Assembly (NCBI GenBank): GCA_015680905.1 | Contig: CM027378.1 | Coordinates: 5,146,001 to 5,210,000 of the forward strand | Source: Coptis chinensis | Taxonomy: Eukaryota > Streptophyta > Magnoliopsida > Ranunculales > Ranunculaceae | Direction: 5' to 3' | DNA length: 64,000 nucleotides | Shown here: one piece after another, positions 56,024 to 64,000 of the stretch | How the letters are laid out: each line of letters opens with the position of its first letter | Numbering within the stretch: the first letter of the stretch is position 1 | Notes under the pieces: model-generated | The model's database searches: none | What the model was told of the DNA's origin: nothing | The model's input: the letters and a program-made list of their open reading frames with translations, nothing else | Program-made: the position numbers and the translations under genes

Positions 56024-57575
56024 TTATAAGGTTAAACACCTTATGTACTCCTTTCCAAAAGTAAGAAGTAGTTCCAGGAGGTTTAAGCACATCCCCAATC
56101 TAGTTTTTGCTATAAGTACTAGTAAAGACTTTAGTCTGATCCATAAGGACTCTAAGTCAGTAGCAGCTTTCCAAGGCAGCTTAGCAAGCATAACAACATT
56201 CATATCCCTAGTTTTACGGAAGCCTAAGCCTCCCACTTGTTTAGGTTTACACAACTGCCCCCACCCAATGGTGTGGACACTATTGGACTTCTGAGACCCA
56301 TTCCAGAAGAAATCCCTACATGCTTTATCAATCTTATCACAGGTAGATGCAGGAAGGAGGTAGGTAGACATGACATATAAGGGGGTGGCCTGAGCCACAG
56401 CTTGTATAAGGGTAGCTCTCCCAGCCTGGGAGAGCACCTTAGCTTTCCACCCCTTCACTTTGCCATTGATCCTATCCACAAGATAATCAAAGTCCTCTGC
56501 TTTTTTCCTGGATAACATGATAAGGACACCCAGATACTTGTCCTTTGGATCAAACAACTTCATTCTCCATATTTTTTTTTTCTGTTTTAACTTAACTCGA
56601 AATCTAACATTTCTGCTGAAAAAAATGCTAGATTTGTCATAGTTAATCAACTGACCAGAGGCCTCACAATACTCCTGTAAGATAGTCTTAAGATGCCTAC
56701 TATCTTCAGGAGTAGCTTTTGAAAAGATAATCAGGTCATCTGCATACAACAGATGAGAAATAGCTGGAGAGTTCCTTCTGATTTTTATGCCTTGGATCTC
56801 TCCCCTATTTTCAACTTGTACAAGCAACCTAGATAAGGCTTCATACACCATAATATACAGATATGGTGACAAAGGATCCCCCTGCCTCAGGCCTCTTTCA
56901 AGAATAATTTTCTTGAGGGGGGGGGGGGGGTGGGTCCATTTAACAGAACCTTGAAGGATACAGTAGTAAGACATTGCAACACCAGATTTCTCTAAGGAGC
57001 ACTAAACCCCAAGTTTTTAAAAATGTCATCAAGGAAAGACCACTCTACCCTATCATATGCTTTTTCCATATCCATTTTCAGAGCCATCCAACCACTAGTC
57101 TTAGTTTTCATATGTTTCATGTTATGAAAAGCCTCACAGGCCAGCCCAATGTTATCCCCTATACTCCTCCCCTTAATAAAGGCTCCTTGGAAAGGGGATA
57201 CAATCTTGTTAATGTGACATTTCAGTCTATTAGCCATTATCTTAGCAATGATCTTATAGCTGAAATTGCACAGGCTAATAGGTCTGAATTTGGCCATGTG
57301 ATCAGGATTAGACACTTTATGAACCAAGGCAATACAAGTTTCATTAAAACTAGGATTCAGACTACCAGAGACATAAAAATCTTGGACAAAAGCAGTAATA
57401 CTTTCTCCAATTATATCCCAGTAGTCATGATAGAAGATACCTTGGAACCCATCAGGCCCAGGAGCCTTAAGCTTCCCCATCTTCCTCACCACTTGCCAGA
57501 TATCATCAGCAGAGGGTACAGCAGTGAGCAAATCATTATCTCTATTAGTAATAACAGGCTTAAACAGTTCCAAAA
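56024..57575 (-). pseudogene. LINE no. 3: reverse transcriptase
   Basis: 57575-56992: KMGKLKAPGPDGFQGIFYHD, FRPISLCNFSYKIIAKIMAN, KGRSIGDNIGLACEAF and ALKMDMEKAYDRVEWSFLDD (motif A). 56974-56024: ERGLRQGDPLSPYLYIMVYE (motif B), SHLLYADDLIIF (motif C), then thumb motifs DKYLGVLI and KVKGWKAKVLSQAGRATLIQ and QVGGLGFRK. A poly-G/C stretch near 56918 (12 G) sits at the one clear frame change between the two parts. Catalytic residues are intact and breaks are few, so this is the youngest of the three LINEs. Confidence 0.88.
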
Positions 57576-58056
57576 TGTTATTATTTCGACCCCCACCTAC
57601 GTGGCAAACGTCCATTAGTAGGGGTCTCTATTTTATTCATTTAATCAACAGGGCTAAAGCCCAATTCGCAATATCATGGATCAATGTACAGGCCCATTAA
57701 CTCATGTGTCTAAGGCTGAACCTTAGCCACATGGCTTGCCACCAATATACGTTGATTTATGTCCAGATTCATTTCTCATCAAAGAGATAGTTATCAGTTG
57801 ACAGTTATACTCTATCACAATTACTCAAGATACAAGATTACTTGAGCTACAAGGACTCTCTACTCTACCTCTATAAATATCAAACTATTTTTCATAAGGA
57901 ACTACGTGGAAACTTGATCCCTAGAGAATAGATCTTGGGTACGTAGGCAGCCATTATTTGGTTCAGTTTCATCTCCCCCAACATCAAAATCCTCTGTTTA
58001 TTAGTGCGTTCATCACCATTGCTCTCGTTGTGTTGAAGCAGTTTACTGCCGAAACA
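57576..58056 (+). repeat. 5' LTR of the gypsy element, 481 bp
   Basis: It starts TGTTATTATTTCGACCCCC and ends CTGCCGAAACA, giving the TGTT..AACA inverted ends of an LTR. A core promoter may lie near 57880 (CTCTATAAATATC). The LINE sequence stops exactly at the TG. Confidence 0.75.
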
Positions 58057-58059
58057 TAA

Positions 58060-58078
58060 TTGGCGCCGTCTGTGGGGA
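58060..58078 (+). promoter_or_regulatory. Primer-binding region of the gypsy element
   Basis: TTGGCGCCGTCTGTGGGGA begins three bases after the LTR end. This sequence is conserved just after the 5' LTR in plant Tat and related gypsy elements and pairs with a tRNA 3' end. Confidence 0.8.
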
Positions 58079-61000
58079 AAGAGAATTCATTATCACGTGA
58101 AACAATCAAGATGGTAAGCACGAGAAGCAGACCAAATAGTCAACATATTCCTCCTACTAACAAGAATCGCAACCCTCGAAATTCAAATCGGCCGATGCAT
58201 GAACCGTTGAACAATCAAGTTGCTCTTAGAAGTAGGATCAATTCTCAACATCCGATCAGAAGAATAAGAACCGCCACCGCCTCCGCCTCAAGGAAAATTA
58301 CAAGTGCCGCCACCCTTAACAGCCTTTGCAACAAGAAAATCGACAAGTCAATAATCCTCCATGCGGTCCGCCGTCTGTCCATGTCGATCCTTTAGTTGAC
58401 ATGGATATGGACGTGGACATTACTCTCACGCCAACTAGTGGAAAAAGTGATAGTAACAGCCAATTCACCCCTAATACGGTTGAGCGGGAGTTACGACGAG
58501 TCAAAAATTTAAATAGGAATTTGAGAAGGAAGCTGGCAAAGAGGCAAAGGCCGGTGGACGATGTTGCAAATTCAACAACATCAAGGCGACCACGAAGGGA
58601 CGCAGGCCATTCCAGTGTATGGGACCGTCTTGACGATCCACTTCGTCGTCCTCAGCAACGTGCTATTTCTCAAGCACAATCAACCAGTGCATACTCTAGG
58701 AGTAATGACCCCTATTACCCGTACTTATGGGGAGAATCGGATTGGTAGGGATAACTACTACCCTAGACATGTCCGATCTCAAAGGGAAGATTTACCTCTG
58801 AGAAGCAATTTCATGGAAGACCGCCGTCCGAGATATGTCCGACATGACTGGGAAGGCGAGCATCCCAGACAAGAGCAACAAAACATGGAGAAGTGGTATA
58901 ATTATTCCAACCACCCGGCCAAGGGTGACTACCGGCCTATACAGGCTGGTTACAGGGATAGACAAAGACAATCACCGATCGGAGCTGATCGTGCGTACCG
59001 CCAAAGATCTCTAACTCCAATAAGAGATAATGGAAGGTATCCTTCTCCACATGGGCACGACCAGGGGCGTCCAGTTGTTCGAGCCAATACTTTAACTCTA
59101 ACAGAGCAACAGCTGAAAGAGTTGATTGCAAAAGAACTTAACGATAGAGAGTCAAGGGATGTAAGAATGAAAAACTTGACAGTCAATGATGGCGTACTTG
59201 ATAAGTTTTTGGTCGACATTCAAGAAGCTTACCACCATCCCGACTTCAAACAACCCGATTTTGAACTTTATGATGAGTCGGAAGGAGATCCTGGCTTGCA
59301 TGTTCTATCGTTCAAAAATAAGTTGGTGTTATGGGGAGGAGATGATCCGCTCATATGTAAGCTCTTTCCATCGACTCTAAAGGGAGAAGCATTACGCTGG
59401 TTTAGTGAGTTGCCTTCAAGATCAATTCACCAATTCAATGAACTAGAAAATCAGTTTGTTAATCGTTTCCGCCACAATTGCAAGACGCCAAAGGATGTCG
59501 ACTCGCTTCTAAACATCAAGCAACAACGTGACGAGAAGTTACGTACTTTTGTTACTAGGTTTCGAAAGGCAGCAGCAGATGTTCCAGAAGTTTCTGATGG
59601 GATGCTTCTTTTCGCCTTTAAAGAAGCATTATATTATGAAAGAGATAGAAGTTCGAACTTCATTGTAAGGGATCTTTACCACTCTCTAATTAAAGATGTC
59701 CCTAAAACTCGATACGATCTGTACGTTAGGGCTGAACAACACATCCGTATCGAGGAGAACCTATCGGCGAAAGCAGCAAGGGACAAAGATATTCGGAGTA
59801 AAGATTTTTCTGAAAGCAAAAATTTTAAGCCGAAGCAAGGACAGTCAGATCAACAACATAACGATGGAAAGAATGACAATCAGAAGCAAGTCAATTTCAA
59901 TCATGATGGAAAAACTCTACGAGCTAAAACCGACCCATTTCAATGCCAAGTACTCTGTTATATATGAGAAGTTGAAAAGTGGGAATCTTCTTTCCCCGCC
60001 GTATCCACTTTCAGAAGATACCAAAGAGACAAGGGGCAAAGCCTTGTGGTGTAAATTCCATAATGACTATGGCCATGAGACGTAACTTTTGTCTCTCTCC
60101 GGGTCGGATTCAGAAATTAGTGGAGAAAGGACTTTTGAGCGAATATCTTACGAAAAACTCTCAACAGATTGTCGCAACTTATGAGCATGTCATTAATGTT
60201 TCCCATTCTCATGTTGAGTCTCTTTCCAAAAGTCGAGTAAGAATCAAAAGCGTTTGAAAGTTAGTTATGTTGGTGAATTTAACCGTATCAACAAAGTCGA
60301 TTTTGTCAAAGGAATCAGACCGAGACTTCGAAGAAGAGCCCCTCCGATTCATCGATGATGATCTCTTTGGTGTATATCACCCTCACTATGACGCAGCTTA
60401 TAATTTTCTGTGTCTATAGGTGCTTCGTGTTCAACGGGTAATGATCGACCACAGGGGCCACTTCAGCGTCATTTTCAAAGTGGATGTTATTCTCGGATGC
60501 AACTTTGCGAGGGTATGATCATCGCCGAAGACAATCCTATCATCGGTTTTGCGGGACAACATCTTCGCCGGTTGGAAGAATTACCTTACCAATCAAATTA
60601 ATGAACAAAGAAGTTGAGCTCGATTTCTTATTGATGGATTTGTCGATCCCACTATAACGTAATTTTGGGCGTAGATTGGATACATTCCATGGGGTCTGTA
60701 GTCTCCACATTTCATCGGTGTGTCAAGTTCCCATTCTCGGGCATATTTGCAAGGTTCAGTAGTGACCGGTATCCGCCCATTCTGTCATGACAAAGCAATG
60801 GATGACTATAAAAATCTGAAGTTCGAGGTAATACGATCCTTGCAAGTGCCCCCAAGATAAGTTACAGTTGCCGGCGTGCCCTCTATCTATAATATTGAGG
60901 CTCATGTGCAAGGGGCCCGACAGTGGATCGACTTTTGGAAGTGCAAGTAGGAGATTCAAGCAGAAGAAACCACTTTTATTTCCGCTAAACTTTCGCGTAG

Positions 61001-64000
61001 AACAACAAGAGTTGGTTTCCTTTTACAAATGAAATAAGCGTATCTTTGCTTGGAAAATTGAGGAAATGCGGGGAATAGACCCTTTTCATTTTTTGTCATA
61101 AACTTGACATTGATCCAAGTTTTAGGCGGTTCGCCAAAAACCAAGAAGAATGGCACCGATCGAAGCTCAAAGTTAAAGAGGAGATTGATAAGCTACTTGC
61201 GGTTAACTTTATCCGACGAGTTACTTACCCGAAATGGCTTGCTAATGTCGTCGCAGTGCCAAAAAAGAACGAACAAATCAGAATTTGTATTGATTTTACA
61301 AACCTTAACGCAGCTTGTCCGATTCATCCGTATCCATTGCCACGAATTTCCGAACTAGTGGATGCCACTTCGGGATTCCAACGCCTATCTTTCATGGATG
61401 CTTCTTCAGGGTACTACCAGATCTCTTTGAATGTTGATGACCAAGAGTTCACCGCTTTCATTACCGACCAAGGCATTTTCTGCTACACTGTTATGCCTTT
61501 TGGTCTGAAAAATGCCGGTGCAACCTACCAAAAGCTTGTCAATACAATTTTTTCCGATCTGCTGGGGATAATAATGGAGACTTATATTGATGATATAGTC
61601 GTTAAATCAAAGATTACTGGTGATCATCTTTCCGATCTTCAACTTGTTTTTGATAGGCTTAACAAGTATAACATGAGACTCAATCCCGCCAAATGTTCTT
61701 TTGGCCTCTCTTCTGGAAAATTTCTGGGATACCTCATGACTCGTAGAGGTATTGAGGCTAATCCTGATCAGATACGTGCCGTTATTGATATGTCATCACC
61801 AAAAAATAAGAAGGAAATTCAACGGCTTACTGGTCGGCTTGCCGCTCTTCATAGATTTATTTCTAAATATTCCGATCGTTGTCATCCCTTCTTCCAGACT
61901 TTAAAAGGGGCGGCAACTTGGAACATTGATTGTGAGATGGCATTGCAACAACTGAAGAAATACTTGATCAATCCTCCTATATTGACAAGTCCTTCAACGG
62001 GTCAACCGATTGGCATGTACCTAGCAGCTACAACTCAAGCCGTTATTATTTTGTTTTTCGTCGATGATGGTAGACCCGTCTTTTTATCGAAGAAGACGTT
62101 AACCGGAGCTGAGTCTCGTTATTCAAAGATGGAAAAAATGGCACTTGCATTGGTTCATGCCACTCGTCGGTTAAAACCATACTTCCAGGGGAGGTTGGTC
62201 AAAGTTTATACTGAGTATCCCTTACGCAAGATCTTTTCGTGAATGCCGCGAGGAATCAAGCAGATTAGCCGAATGGGAAAGTTATCTTAGTGCATATAGC
62301 ATTGTCTTTGAAAGTCGTACTGCTGAAAAAGGACATGTTCTAGCTTCTTTGATAGCTGATTTTCCGATTGATGATTCTCCTATTGACAATTTCTTGCGCC
62401 AAGAAGAATCTATGGAAGACATTCTGCCACCAATAACTGGGGGCGACGAAGACCAACTTGCAAACGCAATTCCTAATCCAATTGACCTATGGATTGTTTA
62501 TTCAGATGGCTCCCATAATAAATCTGGGTCTGGAATTAGATGCGTTTTTGTTAAACCCGGCGGAGAGAAGATTGAGAAATCTGTGCGACTTGGCTTCGCC
62601 GCTTCAAATAACGAAGCCGAGTATGAGGCTGCCGTTTGTGCCTTGAGAACAGCTTTGAAACTAGGGGCGCGAAAGCTCCAGTTATACACTGATTCTCGCC
62701 TTGTAACCAATCAGTTTGGCGGGTCCTTTGAAGCAAGAGATGACCGTATGGCGGCTTATCTTGGTTTGATACATAGCCTTGCTCGACAATTTGATAGCAT
62801 CTCTATCACTTAAAGACCCCGAAATGACATACGTCATGCTGATTCATTAGCTTATCTATCCGCCACCGTTAGAAGCGAAGAGTCAAGACACATCACTGTG
62901 GAGTTCCAGAAAGGGCCAAGCATTGACTTTACCGAAAAAGAATTGCATGACTTGTATGTACATGAAAGCAATTACTTGTTTTGTTTATGACGCAAAACAA
63001 ATAAAAATCGACCCACGTATAATCGCACCAATCATGACTCGGAAGCGGAAAAGAGAGATGGAAAATTCACAACATGGCCATACTTTGGATCTTCCATTAG
63101 AATCTGTAGATCCGTTTGTTCCTCCTGAATTCGCTCCCGAAACAGATAGTGAGTTGGTACATGAAGCAGATGATAGTTCTGAAGTTCCCGATATGATACT
63201 ATCAGAGCCAGTGATAATCTCCGATGCGCAAGATTGGCGTCTACCTTATATAGACTACTTGCAAGGTTCTTCGCTTCCGCCAGAACCAAAACTCGCTGAA
63301 AGAATCAAATGCAATCCATGGAAGTTTTTGGTGATATATCATCGCATCGGAAGTTTACACTTATATCGAAAAGGCTCGGACTTAAACCCTATGTTGCGAT
63401 GCCTCTCAAAACAGGAAGGACTTCAAGTTTTGGAAGAGATTCACTCCGGCTTATCGGAAGCCACTCCAAGGGCTTAAGTTTAGCTCATAAGGCTATGACC
63501 ACGGGGCTATTGGTGGCGGAGATGCAAAAGGATGCAAAACACCTATCCGAGAGGTGTGAGCCATGCCAAAAGCACGATAATATGAGTAAACTACATTCAT
63601 CGAAGTTGCATCCCATGCTAAGCCCGTGGCCATTTGCCAAATGGGGCTTAGACATTGTTGGTCCTTTATCTAAAGCTCCGGTAGTATAACGATTCCTTCT
63701 TGTGGCAACCGACATTTTACCAAATGGGTAGAAGCAAAGCCTTTGGTCCAAATCCATGCTTCCAACGTCAAAATGTTTTTATGGAGAAATATTGTTTGTC
63801 GTTTTGGCATCCTCGCGGCACTTGTATCGGATAATGGTAAACAATTTGATCTTTGAAGAAATTCGCATGGGTTGCGGCTAATTTGAAGATACGGCATAAT
63901 TTCCGCGACCTTATCATCCATGAAAGTTAACGGGCAGGCGAAGCCACCAATAAGGTGATTTTGGCCAACTTAAAGAGGCGTTTGGCGCCAAAGGAAATTG

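Larger units (their letters stand above)
54658..57575 (-). mobile_element. L1-like LINE no. 3, 3' two thirds, cut by the gypsy insertion
   Basis: The 20-T run 54658-54677 is the poly(A) tail on the minus strand. RNase H, zf-RVT and RT are present in long frames. The element stops at 57575, where the gypsy LTR starts, so its endonuclease half presumably lies beyond the right edge of the window. Confidence 0.85.
57576..64000 (+). mobile_element. Fossil Ty3/gypsy retrotransposon, Tat clade, 5' LTR to integrase, continues beyond the right edge
   Basis: Parts: 5' LTR 57576-58056; primer-binding region just after it; gag region from about 58100 with the retrotransposon-gag domain at 59160-59760; protease region about 60400-60950; RT 61200-61800; RNase H about 61980-62240; a second, archaeal-type RNase H at 62480-62810; integrase zinc-binding and core parts 63240-63960. 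The double RNase H and the TGGCGCCGTCTGTGGG leader place it in the Tat lineage. It is broken with several breaks. Its 3' LTR is outside the window, so age cannot be judged from LTR comparison. It sits inside LINE no. 3 and is therefore younger than it. Confidence 0.88.

Noticed and set aside
56974-57618. 214-codon plus-strand frame opposite LINE no. 3
   Set aside because: Antisense to the RT, whose motifs are clear on the minus strand.
1-64000. tRNA, rRNA, snoRNA or miRNA genes
   Set aside because: I looked for tRNA box A/B pairs with cloverleaf ends and for rRNA segments; only the SINE boxes at 10.5 kb were found.

Overview
The window is nuclear DNA of a flowering plant, probably a dicot. 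It is A+T-rich and gene-poor, with introns that use GT/AG borders, and the recognisable genes are plant families (IQD, DUF1985/plant-mobile-domain plus Ulp1, PADRE/DUF4228, PPR). Most of the sequence is layered transposable elements. Only one gene looks complete and unbroken: a PADRE/DUF4228 gene at 35.4 kb.

Layout. (1) 1-0.98 kb: the 5' end of a decayed IQD gene on the minus strand, running off the left edge, then a CACTA-type terminus. (2) 1.5-5.45 kb: a minus-strand gene of the DUF1985/plant-mobile-domain plus Ulp1 peptidase family. Four splice junctions agree in phase, but there is a frameshift and the catalytic-Cys exon is not seen. (3) 6.0-9.1 kb: a Tourist-like MITE, a 34-bp repeat in two clusters, and an 85-bp-arm foldback inside TA repeats. 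(4) 9.5-23.4 kb: a fossil Copia element split in its gag by a 10.8-kb TG..CA insert with a 5-bp duplication. That insert holds a SINE and a probable CACTA element, which in turn holds paired MITEs and LTR-like pieces. (5) 23.4-24.7 kb: the 5' part of a hAT transposon. (6) 25.96-28.62 kb: a whole-length PIF/Harbinger transposon with a TTA duplication, a decayed DDE transposase and a convergent zinc-knuckle/GRF-like gene. (7) 28.6-38.9 kb: mostly unannotatable spacer with a LINE fragment, a small hAT MITE and the intact PADRE gene. (8) 38.9-57.6 kb: three large minus-strand L1-like LINEs. The second is split by a 2.0-kb hAT-type element that carries a PPR gene fragment. Between the second and third lie a 113-bp Harbinger MITE and a head-to-tail array of six Helitron-like units. 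(9) 57.6-64.0 kb: the 5' LTR and most of the internal region of a Tat-clade Ty3/gypsy fossil, inserted into the third LINE and leaving the window on the right.

The genes do not form a pathway. The main story is insertion history: several elements have clean target-site duplications that fix their ends and relative order. The most unusual features are the Helitron array, the Harbinger element with a zinc-knuckle/GRF-like second gene, and the PPR-carrying hAT element. All calls come from reading the sequence; no database search was possible.
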